From assembly GCA_020747015.1 (NCBI GenBank), contig JAGTJM010000019.1, forward strand, positions 310,001 to 374,000: a stretch of 64,000 nucleotides of DNA, given 5' to 3'. Source of the DNA: Pyrenochaeta sp. MPI-SDFR-AT-0127 (lineage: Eukaryota > Ascomycota > Dothideomycetes > Pleosporales > Cucurbitariaceae). A program made the position numbers and the translations under genes. Below the pieces are notes generated by a model. The model worked only from the letters and a program-made list of their open reading frames with translations. It did no database searches and was not told where the DNA came from. Numbering within the stretch: position 1 is the stretch's first letter; every line of letters begins with the position of its first letter. Below, in pieces: positions 22,687 through 33,990 of the stretch.

Positions 22687-24779
22687 ATGAAAGAGAATTG
22701 CCTGATCGTAGGTCTAGATTATGGCACCACCTATACAGGCAGGTTTCCCAAAAGAATCGGCATGCACGGGCTCGTCTAACCCAATTCAAGGTGTGTCATT
22801 CTGCGAGACCTCGGAAAACAACATTTCTGGACAACATGTGGAGGTTATCCATGACTGGCCATCTTGCCACACCAAGATCGGCACAAAGGAAAAGGTCCCA
22901 AGCGAAGTCACATACCAAACAGAAGGCATTCGGTGGGGTTCTGACATCCCACCAAATGTGCAACGCCATATGTGGACAAAGTTGCAGCTCGATACGCCAC
23001 AAAATGGGGAGGCTGGCAAGATATATCGAGAGCTTTCCTCGTCTGATCAAGGATTGCATAAACAGCCTGTTGACATAATTGCAGACTTCCTGATGCAGGT
23101 CAAGGCCCATTTGATCAAAAACTTGGACAATAAATACGGAAAGGAGCTGTGGAGGACTCTGCCCATCACTTTGGTAGTGACTGTGCCTGCGGTATGGTCA
23201 GACGCTGCAAAGAATCGCACACTCCAAGCTGTAGATATGGCAGGCTTTAACAACATCCAATTCCCCCAGCTTCAGCGCACTATTATCGCAACAGAGCCGG
23301 AAGCAGCTGCAATTCACACTATCAAGACACTTCGTGGTACCACTCAAGACGGTAAGCTGAGAGTGGGCGATGGCTTCACTGTTTGTGACATGGGTGGCGG
23401 CACCGTCGACTTGATATCATACAAGGTTGCTGGTCTGAATCCAACTGTGGTCGAAGAAGCAACGGTTGGGAACGGAGATCAGTGTGGAGGCAGCTTCGTC
23501 GACCGGGCTTTCTTGCGATGGTTGGAACGTCGACTGGGCACTGCCGATTTCGTCAAGATCGCTGGGTGCCGAAGTGAGAATGTCGCACGCACATCACTCG
23601 CCAAGAAGGCAGCTATCATGCTACAGGATTTTACTCTAGAGGTCAAAAGTGGATTCTCTGGCAGCGAAACGAATTACCTTCGATTACCTGCCCCGTTGAG
23701 TGCTGTCGAGGATGACGAGGCCAGAGGAATCTCCGATGGCGAGATCACCGTCACTGCGTAAGTGGGTAACTCTGATCCAACGATGTCACTAATTCAACCT
23801 AGAGACGATATGCACGAGATGTTCGAATTTAGCATAAGGCGAACGTACGAGTTACTTACGGAACAATGGAAGCGGGCGAAAGAGAACAAAGTCCAGATCA
23901 AAGTAAGTCCCTGAACCTTTTTGTCAGTAGGCATTTGTTTGCACAGTGTCTTTCGTCATTCAAGTTAACCTACTTTTACGCCACTTCCTTATCTGCTTAG
24001 TTATGAATACCACGCTTACCCTGATAGTACGTTTTCATGGTTGGCGGCTTTTCAGAGTCGCCATACGTACATAGCAAGATCAAGCAATTTGTAGAGAGCA
24101 ATGGCATCCAGGCGTTCAAGCCTTCCTATGCGTGGGTTCAGCCTTCTTTTGGCTATCGAGTCCGCTAATGAGTGATACAGGTGGTCTGCTGTTGTACGTG
24201 GTGCAACTGCGAAGGGTCTGGAAGGCGACACTTTCGCAGTCCTGAAGCGGAAAAGCCGACGCCATTACGGCACCTCGTGCGCGAAGCCGTTCAAGACCAG
24301 AGTGCACAAGTCTTCGGATGCTTATATCGACCAATATACTGGTGTGAAATATGCCAATCATCAAGCCGATTGGCTTATCAAAAAGGGACAAGATATGCGT
24401 GCTTCTAAAGCTACCCACGCGCGGGATTCCTTCACGTGCAGATTTTGGATTGATGAACCACGAAAGACGACTTGGAAACTCCTCGCTTGTGATGAAGATA
24501 AGGCTCCACGGCGCTCAAAGAATCATGTATGAAAACACCGGGTAAACTACCTGGAGAAAGATCGAGCTAATCAAAACGTAGACAATTTACAGCGTTGCAA
24601 CACTTACCGTTGATCTGGACGATGTCCCCTCCTCTTGCTTTGAAGATGAGACAAGTCCAGCTGGCAGGAAGTATTCTTCCATCACCATCGAGGTTAATAT
24701 TTCGATGCAATCGTCTTTGGAATTTTTCGTCACTGTCGACGGGAAAAAGTATGGATCATTGACTGCAAACTACGACTAA
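22687..24779 (+). CDS. Hsp70-like ATPase (actin-like ATPase domain protein)
   Basis: Six exons, 22687-22738, 22791-23757, 23803-23902, 24028-24131, 24181-24526 and 24582-24779, give 588 residues. The phosphate-1 loop (GLDYGTTYTG), phosphate-2 motif (DMGGGTVDLISYKV) and adenosine motif (VGGFSESPY) of the Hsp70/actin fold are all present. The block VPSEVTYQTEGIRWGSDIPP is typical of the fungal Hsp70-like family, which lacks the peptide-binding half of true Hsp70 and has a divergent C-terminal domain. True chaperone activity is therefore doubtful. Intron 1 has a GC donor (ACAG/GCAGGT). Intron 3 is long (125 nt). These genes are often variable in number in filamentous fungi. The model rests on conserved joins and ends at a stop after SLTANYD. 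Confidence 0.9.
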
Positions 24780-26976
24780 GTTCTGTCAGTGACCGTTTCC
24801 GCCACGGTACACCTCACAATACTGGCGTCTTGGAAGTCTTGGAAGGCTCTGTTGGACCTCTGGCACTCTTCACTGGCCTGACCTAATTCGTTCAATCATA
24901 TACAACGTTGCTAACGAGATTAATTTTTGAAATACACGAGAGATATCGGAAATGTCATTCCGGCGTTTGAATCAAGTTCACGATTACAAAGAATCATTTA
25001 TGGGGTAGCGGGGGTTTTTTTTGGAGCAAGGCCTCAAAACTAGATATTATGACTGAGGCAATCTACATACACATGACTTAGGAATGAATACGCACACGTG
25101 CCCGAAAGACCTACCTTGAGCCTTTCCGTTCTTTGAACACCTTGAAAGCCGAACAGCCTTCCTCGGAGCCTACCCACTCACTCATCAAACACACGCTCCA
25201 ATTACCTTTCTTCACAGCGCCAAGTACCAAACATCCACCCCCACATTCGTGTCCCAGTCAAGCGCCCTAGCTCAAGCCCCCGTATCAAACTCTAAATACG
25301 CCAAATCACATGACCGACTAGCGCTGCGTGTCATTCTCCCACCATACCGATACGGACACGACAGCCGAGGACAGCGGGACTCCTCTTCGCCGATCGCTCT
25401 CAGCCGAGATGTCTCATGTGTGCGCTAACTCGCAAAGGGGTAATGGCTGAATGTGTGGCGTCACGCCGGCGAAACTGAATCGACCTCAGGTCGGCGGTTT
25501 TTCTGCACGAAACGGACGGACTTGTCAAGTGTGCGCCAGCCATGCCGATCAGCATCGAAGCCCTTTGGACACTTTTCTGGCCCGCAAGACGCGCATGTGA
25601 ATTGTTTGGTAGGCGTGCGGCAACGCACATCATGCAGCTGATCGAAAGCGGCGGGCAAGGGGGGTAACAACGTGGCGTGAAGGAGAATGGGGTGGTGGGC
25701 ATGTGGCCCGTTGCCGTACCCCTTCCAGATTTTAATGGGCTTACTTTTTGCTTGCTGTACAGGCAGTTGGGTGCGTTTTGCTCGCGGGGCTAGAGGCGCG
25801 GACGGTAGCTGCTCCGATCCAATCCAATACGCTTTCTTCAATCGTTATCGAGTCAACAAATCAAGATCCACTTGACTCTTGAAGTAGCGCTGTGAAAACC
25901 TTCATTGTGGGGTTTGTGGCTTGTTCTGGCAGGAGTTCTGCCTCGCCGATTGAATCAGTGGCCAAGCCCAATCTTGAACAATCGCGTGGTTTCGGCATAT
26001 GTACGGAACATTTCGTGCCTCTTTGTCTGGTCCAGTTTCGAGGCGGACATGCCGCAACCAGCAATAAAGTCCTGCTTCACAAGCAATTTTTACGAAAGCC
26101 TCTCTTATTGCTCACACAGCTGTGCTGGATTCGAATATGTTACATTCGTTTTCAACCGCAAGAAGGAAAAGACTTACGCGTGTAGTTAGAACGTCAACTT
26201 AGCGGGCGTGCATTCTCTGACAGGTTTAAGCGCGAATCGCGCAGAACTGACAAATGACAGGAAAGTTGAACCTGACAGTCGGGACAGACGGTTCAAGCCG
26301 ACTGGCTGACACAATCTGCTCGGTTCACTTTCGTCTCGTGTTTCCCTATCTGTAATCGCGTGTTTGAGCGCTCAAGGCTTGGGTGAATTGCTTACTTGCT
26401 ATCGTAGGATACCTGGCGACCCATGAATGGTGTGGCATCATTGCTTACCAGCCTACACACGATTGTCGACAAGAGTTCTCTTTAAAATAAAAATAAAAAT
26501 AAAGACTGTGGTTTCGGGCGCGATGTGTTTCAGAAGATAAAATTGTATTATGAACTAGTGATCAGTCTTCTGACTGAAATTGACGAGAGCGGGATATTTA
26601 CTGCGTGGAAGTACACCCATTACCGATGATCCAAGCGCCCATACCAAGATGCGTGTGGAACCATTTTCCATGCTGCAGACAAGAATGCCGACCTTCTAAT
26701 GAAACAGGAAGAAAAAAAATTAAGCAATATGAAAGCGTGTAAAGACATCCACCCATAACCATTTGCAGAAGGTATATGCCACGAGAAACCCCTTTCCGAA
26801 CGCCGTATCGCCAGTGTCATTGTTTGTGGTCCTAATCATCGTCGTTGAATCATTGTAGGTTCTACAACACGTAGACCTAGTAGCGTGAATTGAATATTTG
26901 AAGACTCAAGCACTTTCCCAGCCATTGACGCCATGTCATTGCGTACCCTGAAGATCCTCAAGTTTGTTTGCACGGC
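24780..26976. other. Intergenic, no supported gene
   Basis: These 2.2 kb lie between the Hsp70-like gene and the 3' end of the velvet gene. Overlapping frames near 25400-25880 and 25890-26190 lack any family signature. The only repeat I see is a short AAAAT run. Confidence 0.55.
26483..26504. repeat. AAAAT microsatellite
   Basis: About four tandem copies of a five-base AAAAT unit, located downstream of both flanking genes. Confidence 0.8.
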
Positions 26977-27900
26977 TTATTCTAGGTATTGAGAGTCGGA
27001 AGTAGGATACTGTGAGATGAACCCCGGGTGCTCGATATTGGAAGATGCTGTGTCCCGCTGGCCATATGTAGGATAGACTGCACCATGATGATACAGGCTA
27101 CTTGCAGAGCCTAATGTGTACGGGAGGTTGATACTAGTGCCCATGTTGTAGGGAAGGTTACCCGCCGAAGTGGGAAGATTCAGACTGGTAGAGTACTCTG
27201 GCCTGATCTTCTTCGTAGGCTGGTATTCGACAGAGGGCCTGAGCGCAGCATTTGACACTGGTGCAGGGTCCATGGGATATGAGCGTTTGTGAAGTGTTGA
27301 CCTAGGCTCTTTGCGCAGGCGTAGTCGAACTCCTTGATCAGAGAAAGCTCGTGATAGATAGGTAGACTCTTCGAGTCCCTTGAAATCCTTTGCAGACATG
27401 ACTCCGAACTTGTCGCTAATGACGGAACCTAGGTGCTGCGCTTGGAGAGCATCTGGCTGGAACTCATACAAAGTAAAGCATAGTCTGTAAGTGCCCTGGA
27501 CCTTGATAGACATGTCTCCAAACACGAAGAAGCCTCCATCTTTGTTGCTAACATCTTTTAGGCGGTGCAGGGATGAGACTAATGTGCCTGCTAAGGACTT
27601 TTCTGTGCTTAAATCCACGGGCTCATCTTTATCTGCTTTGTATAGAGTTGCGCAGACAAAGAGGTAAGGGTTCTGAAGGAATTGTTGGTCGGGTTCGGTT
27701 CGATTGTTGACGGAAAGCTCCAGGATGGGTGGCGGATCGACGGGTTTGCGAACCTTCTCTTTGCCCTGCAGAGTAACAAGCGCCTCTTTAGGTTGTTGGC
27801 GAATAGTAAGATAACATGATTGGGGGCTCAACGGGCCGGTCGTTTGGTGCGATTGATACGAGTGCTCGGGACGAGGAGCGGCCCAGTGATTGGAGAACAT
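26977..27900 (-). CDS. vosA: Velvet-domain regulator, VosA type
   Basis: A single exon of 307 residues. The velvet domain covers about residues 25-205. It starts with the LTIRQQPKEALVTLQGKEK and RKPVDPPPILEL blocks, includes GTLVSSLHRLKDVSNKDGGF and FGDMSIKVQGTYRLCFTLYE, and ends in GLEESTYLSRAFSDQGVRLR. The KEKxRKPVDPPP wording is that of VosA rather than VeA, VelB or VelC. VosA is a nuclear DNA-binding protein that partners with VelB, represses conidiation genes and supports spore viability and trehalose content in Aspergillus. The C-terminal 100 residues are polar with a basic patch (RLRLRKEPRSTLHKR). The role is inferred from the family. Confidence 0.92.
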   Translation of the reverse strand: MFSNHWAAPRPEHSYQSHQTTGPLSPQSCYLTIRQQPKEALVTLQGKEKVRKPVDPPPILELSVNNRTEPDQQFLQNPYLFVCATLYKADKDEPVDLSTEKSLAGTLVSSLHRLKDVSNKDGGFFVFGDMSIKVQGTYRLCFTLYEFQPDALQAQHLGSVISDKFGVMSAKDFKGLEESTYLSRAFSDQGVRLRLRKEPRSTLHKRSYPMDPAPVSNAALRPSVEYQPTKKIRPEYSTSLNLPTSAGNLPYNMGTSINLPYTLGSASSLYHHGAVYPTYGQRDTASSNIEHPGFISQYPTSDSQYLE

Positions 27901-30900
27901 GGCTGTAAAGGCTGGAGTACCTCAGGGTACGTTCCAAACACAGCTTTCGCTCGATGTAATGGTAGAATGATAGTGGGCTGGGTGCCTGTGGTCGAGAGTG
28001 CGCGATGTGTGAAGTCAAGTGGTCGATTGATTGTGGTTGACTGAAGCTGGAATATTTTGGGGTGTGTTCTAGATACAGCCGTGGCTCGATGTCACGGTAG
28101 AATAGTTCTGGGGTGAAAAGTCGTGGTTGAGGACGGCGGCTAGGTGGAGACGAGACGTTACGGCAACCAAGAGGATTATATGAGTTCTGTGGGTGGTGGT
28201 GTCAGAGAAACAAGGAAAGAACAGGCGGCCAGATTACCAAAATCCTAATACTAACAAGAATTGGAACAGTGATGCACTCCAAAGGACCGCAAGTTCTGAT
28301 GTATCGGTCCTGCGAAGCTGGATAAAATCTGAACAGGCTTGGAGCTCCAACAGCCAGCAGAAATTGGGCTTTCTGGTAACTGTTTCCCGCCCGTCGGGAT
28401 GATACTTACAATTGGACAGTGCCCGTATGGCTCAGTTCTCAGTAATAGCGATATTTGGTTGGACACTCGGTTGTTGGGAAAGTTTCTTGAGCACGCCTGG
28501 CTGTGCTCCTCAAATGGGAGATGTCGTGAAGCCCACTCAGCATCAGGTAGTTGGTTTTGGGTTTGCGGCTTGTGGGGGGATTCTCTGGATCGTTTGGAGG
28601 CTACGCTTACGGTGCGGTGTTCGAGGGATGCATGACGCCCCTCTCGTTTCGAGGTTCGAGTTCAACGTTGCTCAGTGGCTGTGGGTCGCTGCACCGAACC
28701 GTGGTAGAGACTTCAGGCAGGCCAGCAAATAAAGGAGGAAATTGCAAATGGGCCCCGGTACCAGGTGAGGAGAGAGCTGTTGGGCGGGAAGGATGATGGT
28801 GAAGGAGGAAGGAGCGACCAAACCAAAGTTCCCATGGACACTGCGACCCAAGGATGCGCTCGATTAGGGCAGTGCTGACGGGTAGGTAGTTTTCCAGAGG
28901 TTCAGAATAAAGCAAGCGAGATTATTCTCTGTCCTTGTGAGGCCTGCGATGCTGTCGTCCAAGGTGTTGTGGCACGATGGAGAAGGCGCGGTTGTGTCGA
29001 TAGCTACTTCGGAGTGGATTGGGGGGTTCGCAGCACGGGACGGACCAGACTAGGCTCCTAACTGCTGAAATAGAGGTCTCCCCACACAGAACCGTGGATG
29101 GTAGGCGGGAGATGGCGCAATATTTAGGAGGCACGAGGTGGGATCATAAAAACGGGCCTCTGTTGCTCAGCACTGCAGTCCTTCAGTCTTTCAATCGCTC
29201 CGAGGCTATGTTTGCGGCGCTTTCTTCTGGCTACGCATAGCACACGCTATGACTGCTCGAGTAGACTCTTCTCGGCTCTGGCTCGATGCTGGAGGCTGCT
29301 CGAAAGCGGGACCGTACCGCGGTTGGAGCTGCTTCTGTGGATTGGACAAAGAGAATTGTTCCCAAGTACTCCCCGAAGGTAATAGCGCAGCGCAGATCGC
29401 CCAACCAGACTGGGTGGCTTGCCGGGCGTGTGGTTGGTTGAATGCAATTTGTGAGAGAGGGAAGGTGAGGGGTGAGGGGGAAGGAGGGCCTCTAGGGCGT
29501 TTATGGCCCGCGGCTCAAAGGGGAAATAACGCTCTCGATGGTAGAGTTGTCGAGGGTACCTTGGAGTGATCGATCTGAGTCGGGGCACTCCGCAATGGTC
29601 CTATGGCTTGCGCCAACACGGCCAGCCTTGAGGACGATTTGTCGCTTCTGTCCTAGTCTGAAGTGCAACGGGTGCCGAGCTACCTGAACGCCGCGACCGA
29701 TCGACAGCTGTAGGATCTCCCACTAGCAAGACCGTTCGCTACCGAGTTTATCAAGCTAAAAAGTGAACGAGCGGCGGCGTGAACCATGCGAACACGCGTT
29801 AGTACAGCCAGTGGAAGCTATCAGACAACCTTAATTCCTTGTCTGCAGACTGAATGGGATATGGTCGTGTATTTTCTCGCCTTTTTCCAGGGACTCGTCG
29901 CCGTTTCTTGTCCGAATGGAGCCCGAGGATATGGCCTGGCCTGTATACTCTTCTCCGGGAAGGCGTCCTTGCGGTATGACGTCTAGCGGTGCGATCGAAA
30001 ACGACAGAACGGTATGTGCTCAGCGGAATACCGGGATTGTGTTCAGAAGGGAAGCTCGTCCAGCCCGCTGGCGCATATGTAAGCGTGCAAAGAAGGCACA
30101 GCGGGACGAAAAGGAACAGAGAGCACTGAATCGCCGGAGCAAGTGTGGCGAAGTGCAGCAACTGTTGTATTATGCTCCAGAAGCACAGTTGAACGAGGAC
30201 GATGGCTAGCCAAGGCCTCTTCAGTAGAAACGGAACAAAAATCCGCCTGTCACATTCTGCCAGAGCGAGGGGCTCCCATGCAGCGGATGGACAGACTCCA
30301 GCACAGCACAGACGGAGCGGCAGCAGGGCATGGGTAGCAGTACGGCCTCCATCGTGCTTCGATTCAACGGCAATCCCAGGTTTGAGGGTGGTATGTGGGC
30401 ACTATCCAGGGCGTGGAACGGGGGACCCGGGCGCATGCGACGGATGCAGAGCCCCATGCCTGTAAACACCCAAACAACGCTCGGAATTTAGCCATTGCAA
30501 CTACTCTACTTGAGAGAGGGCATATCATTCTCCGTTGGCGCCCAATATCTCAGGTACCTGCTCGCGACCAGCCTGTGTGCCAGCGGCTCCTCTGACCCGT
30601 GTGCCCTTCAGGCCTGCCTTCAGGGCACAGAGGGCTGAAGGTAGCTGAGCATGTCCAAACGCACCCATTCTGGCCAGTCGCAGACAAAGAGGGTCGTACG
30701 GAACACGTCTACGCACATGGCGGCTGTCACGCAGGCTCTCGCCGGCAGCGCCTGATGGCGGCTCCGGGATGTACCTCGAGACTCGACGCCAAAGCAAACT
30801 GACAGAACGGTTGCAAGCTAACGCATTCGGCATGCTCGCGTCACACCGCAGGGCGACGGCTTTGCCAGCTGCTGATAGTGCCCGGTTACATGGAGCGCCG

Positions 30901-33900
30901 TCGCCGTCGTGGAGCAAACATGGCCTCAGACGACAGCGCCGCCCTCTTGTGCTGGAAGAGACGAGCATGGGCCAGCACAGCACAGGCACACAGGCTGGGG
31001 GTTGACAAATAGAGCGCTGGGAGCAGCGTGGGCATATTGCAGTGCCCGAAGACGGAGAGCAGCGGGCCAAATGTCGTTGGAAGGGCCATCGAGATGCAGG
31101 TGGGGAGGGAAGATCGCCGTGGAATCGAGCGGTGGCTGGGAGGATTTCTGCCAGGATCAGGGGGCCTGTCATGTGCCCAGACTGCGCGCTGCCCCATGCG
31201 CATGATGAATGAATTCTACGATGTTACACCACCATCCGCATCCCCCCGTTCGCGGTCAGTTTAGCCACGAAACACGCACCGAGTGGACGCTCAGCGGGCG
31301 TGATGCGCAGCGTGCTGGCGCGGCATTCCTCCCTGCTTGCCCGCAGCAGCCGATATACTGCCCCCCTGCCCTTAGCAGACGCTCCGCCGCCGGGGGCCCT
31401 GCAACCTCATCACCAGGTATTCGTCGCGTCTCGTTGCGGCACGGCAATCTGGCTGCTACAGCCTCTGCGGCACCATGTCTGCTGGGTAATGGGCCCTTGG
31501 TCAGATCGCTCGGCTGTCCCAGCGCGTCCTCTGCTGCACGCCTGGCCTTTCCCTCCGCGCTCCGACAGCCCGCCGTTCCTGCAGATGGGACCTCCTGTAC
31601 CGCCATTGGCGCTCTTCGCACGTTGACAAAGATTGGCCCAACATTGGTTCCATATGCGCTTAATCTACGCCTTCGCTTACTTCTAACACAACTGCGCCGA
31701 ACACTCTTTTGTCGAATATGCACCTGAGACACGCTAGATTGCAGATCCGGGCAACCATGCGGTCCAAATGATGAGCCTTGTCCAGACACCTCTAGCGCAA
31801 CTCTGCAAATCCCCTCACGCGCTCCATGGCTCCAATCCTCTCGACTACTCGGCTCGGAATGTCACCCACAGATGGCCTCGGTATGCAGTGACCAAAGAGG
31901 AAGTCACACTGCGGTAGACAACGCTCCTGTTCGCTTGCACCTGTACACCTCTCCTCACCCTAAGCGCCACAATATGTTGCAAAGCGGGACCTTCGCCGTC
32001 ATCTTCCCCGAAAACTAATGGGCTGCCTTTTTAATCAATATCGAACTCAATCTATTCGCTAAGTAGTCTGCTCTGCGCGTTGGTTCACCTGGCGGTGTGG
32101 GGTGCGATTGCATAACCTTACTTCTATCATTAAGCCTCGTCGACTTCCTTCCCTGTATTGTCAACTTTTGATCTGGGACATTTCTGCCTATGTACCGGTA
32201 GCTCCATCATCTTACCAAAGTCGCATACTTGTTTCGAGCACAGTTCGGTAGCTGCAATACTTGGCACGTCTATGCATTGTCTACATGGCTGCTTTAGCCT
32301 CCCAGCCAAGGTTGATAGTCACATCACACAAGACTCTCCAGATTTCAGCAGCAGACCTGCAAAATGGGCCGTTTGTGTCATTGGCTCTCCTGTACCCTCT
32401 GGGGCGTGCTCGATTCGGTGCTGTAGCACCGGCGAAACTCGAGATCAATCCGTGTGGGTCAAACTCAACTCGAGAAATAAAGGAGAAATTTGAATATCAG
32501 TATCGAGCGCTTGCTCTCATAGTACTCACCTAATCTACACGACGTTTCTCCTGGTCACTGGGCCTGTCTGATAAAAGCTCGTCAAGCATCATCACCTTGT
32601 GCCAGTCCCCAGACCTCACAGCGTCTTGGAAGACTCGGCCTTACTCTCGTCATCGAATCTGCTAAGGTTTGAATTGCTCTGACCGGCGTAATCAATGACT
32701 GCATATGTGTCAACATTTCTGTGCGCACATGATGGACCCTGACCCATTTTTGCTTGTGTGTAGCTTCCACCAACGGGAAAGATAAGTGGCCCTCCTTTCT
32801 GCTGCCACAATTGGGCGATCTGCTGGCTGCTACAAAGTAATCAGGTTCTGCGCCGCGGCATCGAACAGGTACCTGTTTGCTGAACTAAACAGTCGGTACC
32901 AATCTCATCAAATCATAGGCTCGTCAGCACATGTTTTGCGCTGCAATGACCACGGCAATTCACTGGCGATACATGCACCCCAGGGAACCTCGCCTACCCC
33001 GGCACATTGGCGAGAGTGTTTCTCAGTGTGGGCTTGCCCTGCAAAATCACTGGCCTGAACTCAGCTCTTCCAGTGTCCGCGGTGCCTAAAACCTGCGCAT
33101 AGGAATCCTCGTACACCGGCCAGCTACCGCTCCCCACCACAACCCCCACATTCTGCGTAACGACTGCTTCCCGTCTTGCAAGCCGGGACCCAAGACAAGT
33201 ATACACTCCATTACCATCTGCCAGTGCTTCACCACTTACACGAGCTCTCACGCTGCACCATCGCCTGGAAATGGTTGGCTACAGCATGCCGCACTCTGCG
33301 TGCTTAGGATTTGTGGGCCTCGTACGAGCCAAGAAGCATTTGAGGCGTATGTGCGCACCGTAACTGGTTACACAAATCACAAATATTCCTTAGGACAAAG
33401 GAATGATGCTCGCCTGGCGTCAAGCGGACTCGAGATCTCCTCAAGTTCATTGGGTCACAACGTCTGGGAGGCATCGGCTCTTAGCATTCTTCTTGGCCCC
33501 TTCGAACTGACACAAGTGGATTTCACATGGAGAAAACATTCTCCGTTTTGTAAGCCTTGGTGGGTAGGGGCGCTGAATTACGTTAACTTCCCGGAAGCCT
33601 TCTCAAGCAGGAGGCGAGGAGTAATATGTGGAACTGTTAAACGTATGGACACACAATCAAGGTCTTTGTACTATAGTTTCACTACCTTCCAGTCTCTGTT
33701 TTCTCCTTGGAAAAAACTACAAGTCGCTTTCAGGGCGCTTTCGCCCTTATCACTGGGTCGAAACTCTCTCTAGCATTACTGACCCAACCCCGGAAGAGAT
33801 CTTCCGATGCCGGCAATATCTCAGATACCCCTCAGCATCCTCGATTTTTTGCCCATGTTAGCGTCAGGCTACCAGTCCGCGCTCACGCGTATCAGCGGGG

Positions 33901-33990
33901 TACAATACGTGATCTCAGATTTTGGTAGCGGGTCAGGGCACGGCGGTGATCGTCACCGTGAACAAATGCTTATTGATATATCCTTCATAC
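27901..33990. other. Six-kilobase gene-free region upstream of vosA
   Basis: No gene is supported. Unlike the other gene-poor regions it is not AT-rich, and around 30-31.8 kb it is GC-rich with many overlapping frames on both strands, none with a domain or consistent codon signature. The part next to 27900 contains a diverged direct repeat (27911-28000 and 28046-28135). Long leaders and upstream regions are usual for fungal developmental regulators, so a long vosA 5' region or unannotated non-coding transcripts are the likeliest contents. Confidence 0.55.
27911..28135. repeat. Diverged 90-bp direct repeat, 135-bp spacing
   Basis: Copies at 27911-28000 and 28046-28135 align without gaps at a 135-base offset. 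My hand count is about two thirds identity, and roughly three quarters of the mismatches are transitions. The shared core includes GCTCGATGT and GGTAGAAT. It lies directly upstream of the vosA start. Confidence 0.6.

Noticed and set aside
30525..31789. Frames of 170-215 codons on both strands (30525-31172, 31209-31727, 31256-31789)
   Set aside because: They overlap each other in GC-rich DNA, have no domain, signal peptide or splice pattern, and codon use is not biased toward any one frame.
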